64,000 nt of DNA from an uncultured Vibrio sp. Its GTDB lineage: Bacteria; Pseudomonadota; Gammaproteobacteria; Enterobacterales; Vibrionaceae. The notes below the pieces were generated by a model. That model saw nothing but the letters and a program-made list of their open reading frames with translations, had not been told where the DNA came from and ran no database searches. The translations under genes and the position numbers were made by a program. Shown here piece by piece: positions 1-10,088 of the stretch; position 1 is the stretch's first letter, and each line of letters starts with the position of its first letter. The DNA lies in contig NZ_OY776223.1 of the NCBI RefSeq assembly GCF_963675395.1, positions 1,860,001 to 1,924,000 of the forward strand. Reading direction: 5' to 3'.

Positions 1-580
1 TGACGAAGGGCGCATCACGATTGATGATGTGTCGGTAGATGTAAATAAACACACCAAAGCGGAAGTACTGGCTTTACGCCGTCGCACTGGGTTTGTGTTC
101 CAGAACTACGCGCTATTTGCTCATATGACTGCTCGTCAGAATATTGCCGAAGGTTTAATTACCGTGCGCGGCTGGAAGAAGCAGGAAGCACTAACTCGTG
201 CTCAGCAAATTCTGGATGATATTGGTCTTGGCGAGAAAGGCGATAGCTACCCGGCGGCTCTGTCTGGTGGCCAACAGCAGCGTGTTGGTATTGGCCGAGC
301 CATGGCACTACAACCGGAGCTACTGTTATTTGATGAACCAACTTCTGCTCTGGATCCAGAATGGGTTGGCGAAGTGCTGTCATTAATGAAGAAGTTAGCC
401 AATCAGCACCAAACCATGCTGGTGGTGACACATGAAATGCAATTTGCTAAAGAAGTTGCCGATCGAGTGATCTTCATGGCGGAAGGCAATATTGTTGAAC
501 AAGGTTCTCCACAGGATATCTTCGATAATCCACAAGATCCTCGTTTGAAAAAATTCCTTAACCAAGTGGGAATAGAGTAA
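1..580 (+). CDS. Polar amino-acid ABC transporter ATP-binding protein (5' truncated)
   Basis: The 3' 192 codons of an ABC ATPase; the frame is open to the window edge, so the start and Walker A lie upstream. Visible motifs are the Q-loop (FVFQNYALF), the signature [14 protein letters not shown], Walker [14 protein letters not shown] and the H-loop VVTHEM. The tail form ([11 protein letters not shown] then a short C-terminus) is that of the GlnQ/HisP-like polar amino-acid uptake family. It would hydrolyse ATP on the cytoplasmic face for a permease presumably encoded further left. The exact substrate cannot be told. In V. cholerae an amino-acid ABC system also lies next to rpmH, which fits. Confidence 0.9.
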   Translation, partial: DEGRITIDDVSVDVNKHTKAEVLALRRRTGFVFQNYALFAHMTARQNIAEGLITVRGWKKQEALTRAQQILDDIGLGEKGDSYPAALSGGQQQRVGIGRAMALQPELLLFDEPTSALDPEWVGEVLSLMKKLANQHQTMLVVTHEMQFAKEVADRVIFMAEGNIVEQGSPQDIFDNPQDPRLKKFLNQVGIE

Positions 581-607
581 CGATCAAGATAGAGGATCGA
601 TTGATCC

Positions 608-635
608 TTGAGATTTTACTCACACTACGTATAAT
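608..635 (+). promoter_or_regulatory. Candidate distal promoter of rpmH-rnpA
   Basis: TTGAGA (608-613), 16-base spacer, TATAAT (630-635). Good sigma-70 match upstream of rpmH; no start site is proven. Confidence 0.55.
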
Positions 636-667
636 CGCCCGGCCGGAATTTCATACGCATTGAGTCA

Positions 668-696
668 TTGACACATAATGTGAGTGTGATTACAAT
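668..696 (+). promoter_or_regulatory. Strong candidate promoter of rpmH-rnpA
   Basis: TTGACA (668-673), 17-base spacer, TACAAT (691-696): near-consensus sigma-70 promoter about 125 bases before rpmH. A strong promoter is expected for a ribosomal-protein/RNase P operon; E. coli rpmH also has tandem promoters. Confidence 0.65.
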
Positions 697-820
697 TCCG
701 CCTCTTTGTTGAGAGGCGTCGGTGCCTTCTCTATGTAAAGAGCTTCTTTATATAAGAAAGCATGTACCCACGCCGGGTTTAACAAGAACCTAAAACTACT
801 GATCAGTAAAGGTAATTATC

Positions 821-955
821 ATGAAACGCACTTTTCAACCTACAGTTCTAAAGCGCAAGCGTACTCACGGCTTCCGTGCTCGCATGGCAACTAAGAACGG
901 TCGTAAAGTTATCAACGCACGTCGTGCAAAAGGCCGTGCGCGCCTATCAAAATAA
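821..955 (+). CDS. rpmH: 50S ribosomal protein L34
   Basis: 44-codon gene encoding the very basic L34 protein: it begins [19 protein letters not shown] and ends GRARLSK, the universal L34 pattern, at full family length. It is a structural component of the large ribosomal subunit. ATG is preceded by a GGTAA ribosome-binding sequence and two promoter matches. Followed after 13 bases by rnpA, the conserved rpmH-rnpA pairing near bacterial origins. Confidence 0.98.
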
Positions 956-968
956 TCGCTAGTTTATT

Positions 969-1325
969 TTGAACACGTACGCGTTTAATCGGGAGTTACG
1001 TTTGTTAACTCCCGAGCATTATCAAAATGTCTTCCAGCAGGCTCATCGTGCTGGCTCGCCTCATTTCACCATCATTGCTCGCAATAACACTCTTTCTCAT
1101 CCACGATTAGGTCTAGCCGTTCCGAAAAAGCAGATTAAAACTGCCGTTGGTCGTAACCGATTTAAGCGCCTGGCTCGTGAAAGCTTCCGAAATAAACAAC
1201 ATCAACTTCCAAACAAAGATTTTGTTGTTATCGCGAAGAAAAGCGCGCAAGATTTAAGCAATGAGGAATTATTTAAATTGTTTGATAAGCTATGGCAACG
1301 CCTGTCTCGCCCTTCACGTGGATAG
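969..1325 (+). CDS. rnpA: Ribonuclease P protein component
   Basis: 118-residue protein cofactor of RNase P, which helps the catalytic RNA process tRNA 5' ends. The protein begins [20 protein letters not shown] and carries the family RNR signature around residues 59-66 ([15 protein letters not shown]). The start is TTG at 969; no ATG fits the conserved N-terminus. Lies 13 bases after rpmH and its 3' end overlaps yidD by 34 bases, a conserved arrangement suggesting translational coupling. Confidence 0.96.
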   Translation: MNTYAFNRELRLLTPEHYQNVFQQAHRAGSPHFTIIARNNTLSHPRLGLAVPKKQIKTAVGRNRFKRLARESFRNKQHQLPNKDFVVIAKKSAQDLSNEELFKLFDKLWQRLSRPSRG

Positions 1326-1549
1326 CCATTGGGCTCGTTAATCTGTATCGCTGGTTTATCAGCCCTTTGATTGGTCCTCGTTGCCGGTTCACACCAACTT
1401 GTTCCACTTACGCGCTAGAAGCTTTGAGAGCTCACGGTTTTGTAAAAGGATGTTGGTTATCAGGCAAACGTCTATTAAAATGCCACCCTTTGAATGAAGG
1501 GGGGTATGACCCCGTTCCACCAGTCCAAAAACAAGACAGAGATAACTAA
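1292..1549 (+). CDS. yidD: Membrane protein insertion efficiency factor
   Basis: 85-residue member of the YidD/haemolytic DUF37 family: conserved core [20 protein letters not shown] with the two cysteines, then KRLLKCHP and GGYDPVP. A membrane-associated helper of YidC-dependent insertion. Starts inside the rnpA 3' end (34-base overlap) and stops two bases before yidC, so the four genes rpmH-rnpA-yidD-yidC form one unit. Confidence 0.95.
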   Translation: MATPVSPFTWIAIGLVNLYRWFISPLIGPRCRFTPTCSTYALEALRAHGFVKGCWLSGKRLLKCHPLNEGGYDPVPPVQKQDRDN

Positions 1550-1551
1550 CG

Positions 1552-3174
1552 ATGGATTCTCAACGTAATATCCTGCTCATCGGTTTGGCCCTGGTTTCTT
1601 TTTTGCTGTTTCAACAATGGCAAGTAGCGAAGAATCCAGAACCTCAAGCAGTTGAACAGGCTCAATCAAACAGCAGTCTACCTGCACCATCTTTTGCTGA
1701 TGATCTAGACCCAGCTCCGGGACACCAGCAAGCTTCTGCAAAAACTATCACAGTAACGACTGATGTTTTAACTCTGTCGATCGACACCGTTGGTGGCGAT
1801 GTGGTACATGCCGACCTAAATCAATATTCCGCTGAACTTGATTCTGCTGACCCGTTTGTTCTACTTAAAAACACTCAAGGTCACCAGTTCATCGCACAAA
1901 GCGGCCTTGTGGGTCCACAGGGTATCGACCTTAGCAGCACTAACCGCCCTCACTACAATGTAAGTGCAGACAGCTTTACGCTTGCAGATGGTCAAGACGA
2001 ACTGCGCGTTCCAATGACTTTCACAGCAAATGGCATTGAGTACACTAAAACTTACATCTTTAAGCGCGGCAGCTACGCACTTAACGTTGAGTACGATGTC
2101 GCCAACAACTCAGGTAACAACGCGACATTTGGTATGTACGCTCATCTGCGTCAAAACCTAATGGACGATGGCGGCAGCATCACGATGCCAACATACCGCG
2201 GCGGTGCTTTCTCTACAGAAGATACGCGTTACAAAAAATACAGCTTTGATGATATGCAGGATCGTAACCTGTCTATCAACTTGGCAGACGGCCAAGGTTG
2301 GGCTGCGATGATCCAACACTACTTCGCGGCAGCTTGGATTCCACGTAACGAACCTGGAACCAATCTTTACACTCGCGTGATCGGTAACCTAGGCGATATC
2401 GGCGTGCGTATGCCAAACAAAACCATCGCTAATGGCGATCAGGCGAAGTTTGAAGCAACACTATGGGTAGGTCCAAAACTTCAGGACCAGATGGAAGCCG
2501 TTGCACCTAACCTAGACCTTGTTGTGGATTACGGCTGGCTATGGTTTATCGCGAAGCCACTACACTGGCTGCTGTCAATGATTCACGGCTTCGTATCTAA
2601 CTGGGGTCTGGCAATCATCCTATTGACCTTCGTCGTTCGTGGTGCAATGTACCCACTAACAAAAGCTCAATACACCTCTATGGCGAAAATGCGCATGCTA
2701 CAGCCTAAGCTGCAAGCAATGCGTGAGCGTATTGGCGATGACCGTCAGCGTATGAGCCAAGAGATGATGGAACTGTACAAGAAAGAGAAAGTAAACCCAC
2801 TTGGTGGCTGTTTACCTCTTATCCTACAGATGCCAATCTTCATCTCGCTTTACTGGGCACTGATGGAATCGGTTGAGCTACGTCACTCGCCATTCTTCGG
2901 TTGGATTCATGACCTTTCAGCGCAGGACCCATACTATATCCTGCCACTACTGATGGGTGCTTCAATGTTCATGATCCAGAAGATGAGCCCAACAACCGTA
3001 ACGGACCCTATGCAGCAGAAGATCATGACCTTTATGCCGGTTATGTTTACCTTCTTCTTCTTGTTCTTCCCATCAGGTCTGGTTCTTTACTGGTTGGTTT
3101 CGAACATCGTTACGCTTATCCAGCAAACTCTGATCTATAAAGGATTAGAGAAAAAAGGCTTACACACCAAGTAA
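1552..3174 (+). CDS. yidC: Membrane protein insertase YidC
   Basis: 540-residue Gram-negative YidC. An N-terminal membrane anchor (residues about 5-22) is followed by the large periplasmic beta domain (about 40-340) and the conserved insertase core with five further membrane segments (about 345-535), including the basic cytoplasmic loop with [15 protein letters not shown] and the [15 protein letters not shown] segment. Inserts and folds inner-membrane proteins alone or with SecYEG. An intrinsic terminator follows directly. Confidence 0.97.
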   Translation: MDSQRNILLIGLALVSFLLFQQWQVAKNPEPQAVEQAQSNSSLPAPSFADDLDPAPGHQQASAKTITVTTDVLTLSIDTVGGDVVHADLNQYSAELDSADPFVLLKNTQGHQFIAQSGLVGPQGIDLSSTNRPHYNVSADSFTLADGQDELRVPMTFTANGIEYTKTYIFKRGSYALNVEYDVANNSGNNATFGMYAHLRQNLMDDGGSITMPTYRGGAFSTEDTRYKKYSFDDMQDRNLSINLADGQGWAAMIQHYFAAAWIPRNEPGTNLYTRVIGNLGDIGVRMPNKTIANGDQAKFEATLWVGPKLQDQMEAVAPNLDLVVDYGWLWFIAKPLHWLLSMIHGFVSNWGLAIILLTFVVRGAMYPLTKAQYTSMAKMRMLQPKLQAMRERIGDDRQRMSQEMMELYKKEKVNPLGGCLPLILQMPIFISLYWALMESVELRHSPFFGWIHDLSAQDPYYILPLLMGASMFMIQKMSPTTVTDPMQQKIMTFMPVMFTFFFLFFPSGLVLYWLVSNIVTLIQQTLIYKGLEKKGLHTK

Positions 3175-3195
3175 TCCTTTAGGAAATGATTGAGA

Positions 3196-3226
3196 AAGGC
3201 GGCCAAAAGGTCGCCTTTTTGTTTTT
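3196..3226 (+). terminator. Intrinsic terminator after yidC
   Basis: Stem AAGGCGGCC / GGTCGCCTT (3196-3204 with 3209-3217), loop AAAA, then a T-rich run. Nearly the same hairpin recurs after atpC. Confidence 0.85.
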
Positions 3227-3307
3227 GGCTGATTACAATTCAGCTAGTTAATTGGTTCTGGCTCCCTAGGGAGATAAACCCTACAGCCCAGCTCAAAAGG
3301 CAAGATT

Positions 3308-4669
3308 ATGACTACAGATACGATTGTCGCTCAAGCGACCGCACCTGGTCGTGGCGGTGTCGGCATTATTCGTGTTTCCGGCCCGAAGGCCAATTTCGTG
3401 GCGGAGGAAGTCACAGGTAAAACACTCAAACCTCGCTACGCAGAATATCTGCCATTTCAGGCAGAGAACGGGACTGTGCTTGACCAGGGCATCGCTCTGT
3501 ACTTCCCTAACCCACACTCGTTTACCGGCGAAGATGTACTTGAACTGCAAGGCCATGGTGGCCCTGTCGTCATGGACATGCTGATTAAACGTATCCTGGG
3601 CATTGAAGGCGTGCGTGCTGCGCGTCCAGGCGAGTTCTCTGAGCGTGCATTCCTCAACGATAAAATGGACCTGACGCAAGCAGAGGCAATTGCCGATCTA
3701 ATTGACGCCAGTTCTGAAGAAGCGGCGAAATCAGCCCTGCAATCACTGCAAGGCCAGTTCTCTCAACGCATTCAAACGCTGGTGGAATCGCTGATTCACC
3801 TACGCATCTATGTAGAAGCTGCCATTGATTTCCCAGAAGAAGAAATTGATTTTCTTGCCGATGGTAAAGTAGCCGGGGATCTGCAAACTATCATCGATAA
3901 CCTTGATGCCGTGCGCCGTGAAGCCAATCAAGGCGCAATCATGCGTGAGGGGATGAAGGTGGTAATCGCGGGTCGTCCTAACGCGGGTAAATCCAGTCTG
4001 TTGAATGCACTCTCCGGTAAAGAGTCCGCTATCGTCACCGATATTGCAGGCACAACACGTGATGTACTGCGTGAACACATCCACATTGATGGTATGCCAC
4101 TCCATATCATCGATACCGCAGGTTTACGTGACGCCTCCGATGAAGTAGAAAAAATTGGGATCGAACGCGCTTGGGATGAAATAGCCCAAGCAGACCGCGT
4201 ATTATTCATGGTTGACGGCACCACAACCGATGCGACCGATCCTAAAGATATTTGGCCCGACTTTGTCGATCGCCTGCCAGATAGCATTGGTATGACAGTG
4301 ATCCGCAACAAAGCCGATCAAACGGGCGAGGAAATGGGTATCTGTCACGTCAATAACCCCACTCTGATCCGCCTGTCGGCAAAAACAGGGACTGGTGTTG
4401 ACGCCTTACGTGCACACTTAAAAGAGTGCATGGGCTTCTCTGGTAATACCGAGGGTGGCTTTATGGCTCGTCGCCGCCATCTGGATGCATTAGAACGCGC
4501 TGCACAACACCTTCAAATCGGTCAGGAGCAGCTTGAAGGCTATATGGCTGGAGAGATACTCGCAGAAGAGCTTCGCATCACTCAGCAACATCTGAATGAG
4601 ATTACCGGGGAGTTCAGCTCAGACGATCTGCTCGGCCGTATTTTCTCTTCATTCTGTATCGGCAAATAA
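3308..4669 (+). CDS. mnmE: tRNA modification GTPase MnmE
   Basis: 453-residue GTPase that with MnmG installs the (carboxymethyl)aminomethyl group on U34 of tRNAs. Order seen: N-terminal folate-binding domain (about 1-118), helical domain, inserted G domain with GRPNAGKSS (about 220), TTRD, DTAG (about 268) and NKAD, and the C-terminal CIGK holding the family's conserved cysteine. Partner gene mnmG lies across oriC. Start ATG gives the typical [17 protein letters not shown] beginning. Confidence 0.97.
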   Translation: MTTDTIVAQATAPGRGGVGIIRVSGPKANFVAEEVTGKTLKPRYAEYLPFQAENGTVLDQGIALYFPNPHSFTGEDVLELQGHGGPVVMDMLIKRILGIEGVRAARPGEFSERAFLNDKMDLTQAEAIADLIDASSEEAAKSALQSLQGQFSQRIQTLVESLIHLRIYVEAAIDFPEEEIDFLADGKVAGDLQTIIDNLDAVRREANQGAIMREGMKVVIAGRPNAGKSSLLNALSGKESAIVTDIAGTTRDVLREHIHIDGMPLHIIDTAGLRDASDEVEKIGIERAWDEIAQADRVLFMVDGTTTDATDPKDIWPDFVDRLPDSIGMTVIRNKADQTGEEMGICHVNNPTLIRLSAKTGTGVDALRAHLKECMGFSGNTEGGFMARRRHLDALERAAQHLQIGQEQLEGYMAGEILAEELRITQQHLNEITGEFSSDDLLGRIFSSFCIGK

Positions 4670-4765
4670 TATAACGCGCGGTGTTAAGCTTAGGTTTATC
4701 ACTGCGTTTCTTTTTGTACCCTCGCTCATCTGTACGAGCGCAGGTCTGGCTTATAAGGAAGATAA

Positions 4766-5200
4766 ATGATCCACATTATTACAGGCAGTACTCTGGGTGG
4801 CGCTGAATACGTGGGGGATCACCTGAGTGATCTACTCATCGAGAACGGATTTGAAACCACGATCCACAACCAACCTGAATTGGCGTCAATTGACAACCAA
4901 GGTATCTGGCTGGTGATCACCTCTACACACGGTGCCGGTGAGTACCCAGATAACATTCAGTCGTTCATTGCCGCTTTGCAAAACACCCCTCCAAAAATGG
5001 CGGATGTAAGGTTTGCCGTGATTGCGATTGGTGACTCAAGCTACGATACTTTCTGTGCTGCTGGCCAGCATGCGTATGACTTACTGGAAGACATTGGTGG
5101 CACACCAATCACGGACTGTTTCAAGATTGATGTCCTTAGCCACGAAGTGCCAGAAGACGCCGCAGAAGAATGGCTAAAAGAGCACATCGAACAATTTTAA
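4766..5200 (+). CDS. mioC: Flavodoxin-like FMN protein MioC
   Basis: 144-residue flavodoxin-fold protein beginning [16 protein letters not shown], with the FMN phosphate-binding loop (TGSTLGGAE) and the [10 protein letters not shown] loop. In E. coli MioC is an electron carrier linked to biotin synthase. It is transcribed towards oriC, the same relation as in E. coli, so mioC transcription could influence initiation. A GGAAG ribosome-binding site precedes ATG. Confidence 0.95.
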   Translation: MIHIITGSTLGGAEYVGDHLSDLLIENGFETTIHNQPELASIDNQGIWLVITSTHGAGEYPDNIQSFIAALQNTPPKMADVRFAVIAIGDSSYDTFCAAGQHAYDLLEDIGGTPITDCFKIDVLSHEVPEDAAEEWLKEHIEQF

Positions 5201-5220
5201 CGGCCATTTTCTCCTACTTA

Positions 5221-5241
5221 CAGAGTCGCATTGCGGCTCTG
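5221..5241 (+). terminator. Weak hairpin after mioC
   Basis: CAGAGTCGC / GCGGCTCTG stem with ATT loop, 20 bases after the mioC stop. No clear T-run follows, so it may stall or protect the transcript rather than terminate fully before oriC. Confidence 0.4.
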
Positions 5242-5251
5242 TCCTACCCAA

Positions 5252-5260
5252 TGTGAATAA
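5252..5260 (-). promoter_or_regulatory. DnaA box (extra, beyond R4)
   Basis: Minus-strand TTATTCACA, fits TTATNCACA. It lies on the mioC side of R4, outside the classical E. coli minimal set. Confidence 0.5.
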
Positions 5261-5278
5261 CTTTTTCTCAAAACAGCC

Positions 5279-5291
5279 AATCAACTGATTA
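5279..5291 (+). promoter_or_regulatory. Candidate IHF site at the mioC edge of oriC
   Basis: AATCAACTGATTA fits WATCAANNNNTTR exactly. In E. coli the IHF site lies nearer R1, so the position differs and the call is tentative. Confidence 0.35.
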
Positions 5292-5309
5292 AAAAACAAG
5301 CAAACAGAC

Positions 5310-5318
5310 TGTGGATAA
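5310..5318 (-). promoter_or_regulatory. DnaA box R4
   Basis: Minus-strand TTATCCACA, the perfect consensus, at the position and orientation of E. coli R4. Confidence 0.9.
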
Positions 5319-5348
5319 GTACGCTAATATCCCGTTACTTTCCTTTAG

Positions 5349-5357
5349 TTATCCAAA
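5349..5357 (+). promoter_or_regulatory. DnaA box R3
   Basis: TTATCCAAA, identical to E. coli R3 and in the equivalent place and orientation. Confidence 0.8.
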
Positions 5358-5383
5358 GAACAACTTTGATCGTTTTACCCCCC

Positions 5384-5392
5384 TGTGTATAA
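5384..5392 (-). promoter_or_regulatory. DnaA box R2
   Basis: Minus-strand TTATACACA, identical to E. coli R2. Confidence 0.88.
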
Positions 5393-5489
5393 CCCTCTAT
5401 TTTGATCCCAGCTAATCCTCGATCAGATCCAAGCAAGATCACAAGATATGATCTAAATAAGATCCATGATCTTGTTGATCATTTTTAGG

Positions 5490-5498
5490 TTATCCACA
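5490..5498 (+). promoter_or_regulatory. DnaA box R1
   Basis: TTATCCACA, perfect consensus, 13 bases from the first 13-mer, as R1 in E. coli. Confidence 0.92.
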
Positions 5499-5511
5499 GA
5501 AACGGTCGATC

Positions 5512-5549
5512 CTAATAATAGATCTAATAAAAGATCATATATATAGATC
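5512..5549 (-). repeat. Three tandem AT-rich 13-mers (DNA unwinding element)
   Basis: On the minus strand: GATCTATATATAT (5537-5549), GATCTTTTATTAG (5524-5536) and GATCTATTATTAG (5512-5524). Each starts with GATC, as the L, M and R 13-mers of E. coli oriC do; an alternating TA tract continues to 5562. Confidence 0.9.
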
Positions 5550-5676
5550 TTATATATATATAACTTGAAGCTTAAAATGGATAAAGCGAGAAAACGATTT
5601 TCTCTGTGGCATAAAGCAGGTAAAATGCGGCTCCTTTATCTGTCCAATAAATCCTTTGAATACCTGAGGTCGGTTC

Positions 5677-7572
5677 ATGCTTTATCACGAAAATTTTGAC
5701 GTCATTGTTGTTGGTGGCGGACATGCTGGAACGGAAGCCGCACTCGCATCTGCACGTACAGGACAAAAAACGCTTCTCCTTACCCATAACATCGATACAT
5801 TAGGCCAGATGTCTTGTAATCCGGCGATTGGTGGTATTGGTAAAGGTCATTTAGTTAAAGAAGTGGATGCAATGGGCGGTTTGATGGCGCAAGCTATTGA
5901 TCATGCAGGTATTCAATTTCGAACGCTTAATGCCTCTAAAGGTCCAGCAGTACGAGCAACTCGTGCTCAAGCTGATCGTGCCCTTTACAAAGCCTACGTT
6001 CGCAGCGCATTAGAAAACGCCCCAAACCTAACGCTATTCCAACAATCGGTAGATGATCTGATTGTTGAACAAGATCATGTGATCGGCGTCGTGACTCAAA
6101 TGGGACTCAAATTCCACGCCAAATCGGTTGTGTTGACCGTAGGTACCTTTCTGGGTGGTAAGATCCATATCGGTATGGAAAGTTCTTCTGGTGGCCGTGC
6201 AGGTGATCCACCATCGATCGCACTTGCTGATCGTCTACGTGAACTGCCATTCCGCGTGGATCGTCTTAAAACTGGAACGCCACCACGAATTGATGCTCGT
6301 AGCGTTGATTTCTCCGTACTAGAAGAGCAACACGGGGATAACCCAACACCAGTATTCTCATTCCTGGGCAATCGTGAGCAGCATCCACGTCAAATACCGT
6401 GTTTCATCACTCACACCAACGAAAGTACGCACGATGTGATCCGCGCTAACCTGGATCGTAGTCCGATGTACGCTGGTGTTATCGAAGGCATTGGTCCTCG
6501 TTACTGTCCGTCGATTGAAGACAAAGTAATGCGTTTCGCTGACAAAAACAGTCACCAGATTTTTATTGAGCCAGAAGGCCTGACAACCAACGAGTTATAC
6601 CCGAATGGTATTTCGACCAGCTTGCCGTTTGATGTTCAGGTACAAATTGTTCGTTCAATGAAAGGTTTTGAGAACGCACATATTGTGCGTCCGGGTTACG
6701 CGATTGAGTACGATTTCTTTGATCCGCGTGATTTGAAGCAGACCTACGAAACGAAATTTATCCATGGTTTGTTCTTTGCAGGCCAAATTAACGGTACAAC
6801 CGGGTACGAAGAAGCTGCTGCTCAGGGTTTGATGGCTGGTTTGAACGCCAGTTTGTACAGCCAGGACAAAGAAGGCTGGAACCCACGCCGTGATCAGGCT
6901 TACATGGGCGTATTGATTGACGATTTATCCACCATGGGCACCAAAGAGCCGTACCGCATGTTTACGTCTCGCGCGGAATACCGCCTGTTGCTACGTGAAG
7001 ACAATGCAGATTTACGTTTAACTGAAAAAGCGCGTGAACTTGGTCTGGTTGATGATGTGCGTTGGGCTCGATTCAATCAAAAAATCGACAATATGGAAAC
7101 TGAGCGTCAACGCCTCAAGTCAACTTGGATGAATCCAAACTCGGCGGGCATCGATGAACTCAATAAACTGCTAAAAACACCAATGGCGCGTGAAGCCAGT
7201 GGTGAGGATCTGCTGCGTCGTCCAGAGATCTCATACTCTCAGTTGACTCAATTAGACGCATTTGCACCAGCTTTGGACGATCAACAGGCTGCTGAGCAGG
7301 TTGAAATCCAGGTCAAATACGATGGCTACATTAAGCGTCAACAAGATGAGATCGAGAAGTCACTCCGCCACGAACACACGAAATTACCGGTTGATCTGGA
7401 TTACAAACAAGTAAAAGGTCTATCGAACGAGGTAGTGGCAAAATTAAGTGAAGCGAAGCCTGAAAGCATTGGTATCGCTTCTCGTATTTCAGGAATTACA
7501 CCGGCTGCTATTTCTATTCTACTGGTTCACCTGAAGAAGCATGGCTTACTGAAAAAAGGTGAGGACGAGTAA
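5677..7572 (+). CDS. mnmG: tRNA uridine-5-carboxymethylaminomethyl modification enzyme MnmG
   Basis: 631-residue FAD enzyme, partner of MnmE in U34 modification. The N-terminal dinucleotide-binding motif [12 protein letters not shown] is at residues 12-23; conserved blocks [17 protein letters not shown] and GTPPR follow, and the C-terminal helical domain binds tRNA and MnmE. Full family length. Reads away from oriC as in E. coli and overlaps rsmG by one base (TAATG). Confidence 0.98.
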   Translation: MLYHENFDVIVVGGGHAGTEAALASARTGQKTLLLTHNIDTLGQMSCNPAIGGIGKGHLVKEVDAMGGLMAQAIDHAGIQFRTLNASKGPAVRATRAQADRALYKAYVRSALENAPNLTLFQQSVDDLIVEQDHVIGVVTQMGLKFHAKSVVLTVGTFLGGKIHIGMESSSGGRAGDPPSIALADRLRELPFRVDRLKTGTPPRIDARSVDFSVLEEQHGDNPTPVFSFLGNREQHPRQIPCFITHTNESTHDVIRANLDRSPMYAGVIEGIGPRYCPSIEDKVMRFADKNSHQIFIEPEGLTTNELYPNGISTSLPFDVQVQIVRSMKGFENAHIVRPGYAIEYDFFDPRDLKQTYETKFIHGLFFAGQINGTTGYEEAAAQGLMAGLNASLYSQDKEGWNPRRDQAYMGVLIDDLSTMGTKEPYRMFTSRAEYRLLLREDNADLRLTEKARELGLVDDVRWARFNQKIDNMETERQRLKSTWMNPNSAGIDELNKLLKTPMAREASGEDLLRRPEISYSQLTQLDAFAPALDDQQAAEQVEIQVKYDGYIKRQQDEIEKSLRHEHTKLPVDLDYKQVKGLSNEVVAKLSEAKPESIGIASRISGITPAAISILLVHLKKHGLLKKGEDE

Positions 7573-8207
7573 TGAGTGTACTTCGAACTAAACTGGATGC
7601 ATTGATTGCTCAAACTGACCTTGAAGTATCCGAGAAGCAACGTGATCAGCTGGTCGGTTATGTTGAACTGCTCGACAAATGGAACAAAGCGTACAATTTG
7701 ACGTCAGTACGTGACCCACTTGAGATGTTAGTGAAACATATTCTTGATAGCATAGTGGTTAGCGCTCACTTACCAGGTAAGCGCTTTATCGATGTTGGCA
7801 CTGGCCCTGGATTACCGGGTATCCCATTAGCGATCATGAATCCGGACAAAGAATTCTACCTGCTCGATAGCTTGGGTAAACGGATTCGTTTTCTAAAGCA
7901 GGTCGTGCACACATTAGGTCTGAAGAACGTCACTCCGGTCCAAAGCCGCGTAGAAGAGTTCCAGCCTGAAGAAAAATTCGATGCTGTGTTGAGCCGTGCT
8001 TTTGCTTCAATGACGGATATGGTGGAATGGTGTCACCATCTGCCGAAACAGGAAAATGGATTGTTTCTTGCATTGAAAGGTCAGCACCCTAAAGATGAAA
8101 TAGATCTGCTTCCTGAGTGGTGTTATGTGACCGATGTCGTATCTTTGACTGTTCCTGAGTTGGAAGGGGATCGTCATCTAGTAATCTTATCGCGCAAGGA
8201 AAATTAG
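7572..8207 (+). CDS. rsmG: 16S rRNA (guanine527-N7)-methyltransferase
   Basis: 211-residue SAM-dependent methyltransferase for m7G527 of 16S rRNA. The SAM-binding motif [17 protein letters not shown] is at about residues 73-89, and SRAFASM and ALKGQ follow as in the family. Start ATG overlaps the mnmG stop, indicating translational coupling in the mnmG-rsmG pair. Confidence 0.97.
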   Translation: MSVLRTKLDALIAQTDLEVSEKQRDQLVGYVELLDKWNKAYNLTSVRDPLEMLVKHILDSIVVSAHLPGKRFIDVGTGPGLPGIPLAIMNPDKEFYLLDSLGKRIRFLKQVVHTLGLKNVTPVQSRVEEFQPEEKFDAVLSRAFASMTDMVEWCHHLPKQENGLFLALKGQHPKDEIDLLPEWCYVTDVVSLTVPELEGDRHLVILSRKEN

Positions 8208-8219
8208 CGAGGTAGTCGT

Positions 8220-8993
8220 GTGGGTAAAATTGTAGCAATCGCCAACCAGAAAGGTGGGGTCGGCAAAACAACAACGTGCATTAACTTAGCGGCTTCGATG
8301 GCGGCAACAAAGCGCAAAGTTTTGGTTATCGATCTTGACCCTCAAGGTAATGCTACGATGGCCAGCGGTGTTGATAAGTACATGGTGGATGCCACGGCAT
8401 ACGATCTTTTAGTGGAAGACACGCCATTTGAACAAGTGGTGTGCTCTGAAACAACCGGAAAGTATGATCTAATCGCAGCGAACGGTGATGTTACCGCGGC
8501 AGAAATCAAATTGATGGAAGTCTTCGCGCGTGAAGTTCGCCTGAAAAATGCGTTATCGTCAGTTCGTGATAACTATGATTTCATCTTTATCGATTGTCCC
8601 CCTTCTCTAAACCTTCTTACAATCAACGCTATGGCTGCAGCTGATTCAGTGTTGGTGCCAATGCAATGTGAATACTTTGCGTTAGAAGGTTTAACTGCTC
8701 TTATGGATACGATTAGCAAATTAGCAGCGGTAGTGAATGAAAACCTTAAAATAGAAGGTTTGTTACGCACTATGTACGATCCGCGTAACCGCTTATCGAA
8801 TGAAGTATCCGATCAACTTAAAAAGCACTTTGGTACTAAAGTTTACCGCACAGTGATTCCACGTAATGTTCGTCTAGCCGAAGCGCCTAGCCATGGTAAA
8901 CCGGCCATGTATTACGACAAGTACTCTGCTGGTGCCAAAGCGTATCTTGCCTTAGCGGGTGAGATGCTTCGCCGCGAAGAAATCCCAGTTTAA
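8220..8993 (+). CDS. parA: Chromosome partitioning ATPase ParA (ParA1/Soj)
   Basis: 257-residue Walker-type ATPase of the short chromosomal ParA/Soj class. The deviant Walker A KGGVGKTT is at residues 11-18, Walker A' FIDCPPSLN at about 122, and no N-terminal helix-turn-helix precedes it. Start is GTG at 8220, giving MGKIVAIANQKGG. With ParB and parS it positions the origin at the cell pole. Lies 12 bases after rsmG. Confidence 0.96.
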   Translation: MGKIVAIANQKGGVGKTTTCINLAASMAATKRKVLVIDLDPQGNATMASGVDKYMVDATAYDLLVEDTPFEQVVCSETTGKYDLIAANGDVTAAEIKLMEVFAREVRLKNALSSVRDNYDFIFIDCPPSLNLLTINAMAAADSVLVPMQCEYFALEGLTALMDTISKLAAVVNENLKIEGLLRTMYDPRNRLSNEVSDQLKKHFGTKVYRTVIPRNVRLAEAPSHGKPAMYYDKYSAGAKAYLALAGEMLRREEIPV

Positions 8994-9017
8994 CTCTAAC
9001 CTAAGGAATTCAATCCC

Positions 9018-9899
9018 ATGTCTAAGCGTGGTCTAGGAAAAGGACTGGATGCGTTGTTGTCGACCAGTTCATTTGCTCGTGAAAAACAGCATATTGCATC
9101 GCAAAGCCAAGCCTTATCGGCGGATGGTGAGTTAATTGAACTCGCGATTGGTCAATTGCAGCCGGGTGTCTACCAACCGCGTAAAGATATGGCACCAGAA
9201 GCGTTGGAAGAACTGGCGGCTTCTATTCAGTCACAAGGCATCATTCAGCCGATTGTGGTTCGTCAGGTAGACAGTAGCCAATTTGAGATCATTGCCGGTG
9301 AACGACGTTGGCGTGCCGCTAAGCAAGCGGGATTAAAACGTGTTCCATGCCTGGTGAAAAAGGTAGAAGACCGCGCTGCGATTGCCATGGCGTTGATTGA
9401 GAACATTCAACGTGAAGACCTCAATGTCATCGAAGAGGCACAGGCACTAGAGCGTTTACAAGATGAGTTTACCCTGACACACCAGCAGGTTGCTGAGGTG
9501 ATTGGCAAATCAAGAACGACGGTCAGTAACTTACTGCGTTTGAATCAGCTTGAGCTTGAAGTAAAGCGCTTAGTCGCTGATAAAAAACTAGAAATGGGCC
9601 ATGCCCGTGCACTTTTAGCGCTTGAAGGTGAGCAGCAAATAGAAGTTGCTCTGCAGGTTGCAAACAAACAAATGACCGTTCGTCAAACCGAACAGTTAGT
9701 AAAAAAGTGTTTAGCGCCACAAAATGAGCAAAAAGGGCAACAAGAAGATACCGAAGCGATGCAAATGTCGCATAAATTAAGCCAGATGCTTGACGCTAAA
9801 GTTTCTTTGGTTCGTTCGGCAAGCGGAAAAGCGAAGCTGACGATAAGTATTGATGAACCTCACAAATTAGAGCAACTTATTGCCAAGCTTGAGGCCTAA
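9018..9899 (+). CDS. parB: Chromosome partitioning protein ParB (ParB1/Spo0J)
   Basis: 293-residue parS-binding CTP hydrolase family member. N-terminal KRGLGKGLDALL (ParA contact region), then the ParB nuclease-like domain with GERRWRAAK (about residue 95) and ENIQREDLN, a helix-turn-helix around 155-185 (VAEVIGKSRTTVSNLLRL) and a C-terminal dimerisation tail. An exact parS match lies in this same window within thiE (60959-60974). Confidence 0.96.
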   Translation: MSKRGLGKGLDALLSTSSFAREKQHIASQSQALSADGELIELAIGQLQPGVYQPRKDMAPEALEELAASIQSQGIIQPIVVRQVDSSQFEIIAGERRWRAAKQAGLKRVPCLVKKVEDRAAIAMALIENIQREDLNVIEEAQALERLQDEFTLTHQQVAEVIGKSRTTVSNLLRLNQLELEVKRLVADKKLEMGHARALLALEGEQQIEVALQVANKQMTVRQTEQLVKKCLAPQNEQKGQQEDTEAMQMSHKLSQMLDAKVSLVRSASGKAKLTISIDEPHKLEQLIAKLEA

Positions 9900-9997
9900 G
9901 TGAGATAATTGATTTAGGTCAATTAACTGAATAATTCGAATTTTGTGCGAAAGTTGTCGTTTTGTAAACAAAACTGTAAGTTTTTGATGCAATTTAA

Positions 9998-10025
9998 TTG
10001 CATTCGCTTGGACTGAACGTATAAT
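9998..10025 (+). promoter_or_regulatory. Candidate promoter of the atp operon
   Basis: TTGCAT (9998-10003), 16-base spacer, TATAAT (10020-10025), in the 189-base gap between parB and atpI. The core GTATAATTTTCGCC is a perfect -10 followed by a GC-containing start region. Confidence 0.6.
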
Positions 10026-10088
10026 TTTCGCCAATTTCCCTGCACAGAGAGTTTAGTGCGAAGTGGATATTACTAGAGGTACGAATAC

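Larger units (their letters stand above)
5252..5560. other. oriC: Chromosomal replication origin oriC
   Basis: Non-coding region between mioC and mnmG with the E. coli oriC order in mirror image: boxes corresponding to R4 (5310-5318), R3 (5349-5357), R2 (5384-5392) and R1 (5490-5498), then an AT-rich unwinding region with three tandem 13-mers (5512-5549). Thirteen GATC Dam sites lie between 5368 and 5549, most of them clustered at 5421-5480 and 5508-5549, as expected for SeqA control. One further box match is at 5252-5260 and an IHF consensus match (WATCAANNNNTTR) at 5279-5291. This is the chromosome I (DnaA-controlled) type of origin, not the RctB type of chromosome II. Confidence 0.95.

Noticed and set aside
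6926..6934. Near DnaA box TTATCCACC inside mnmG
   Set aside because: One mismatch at an important position and embedded in coding sequence; not part of the oriC cluster.
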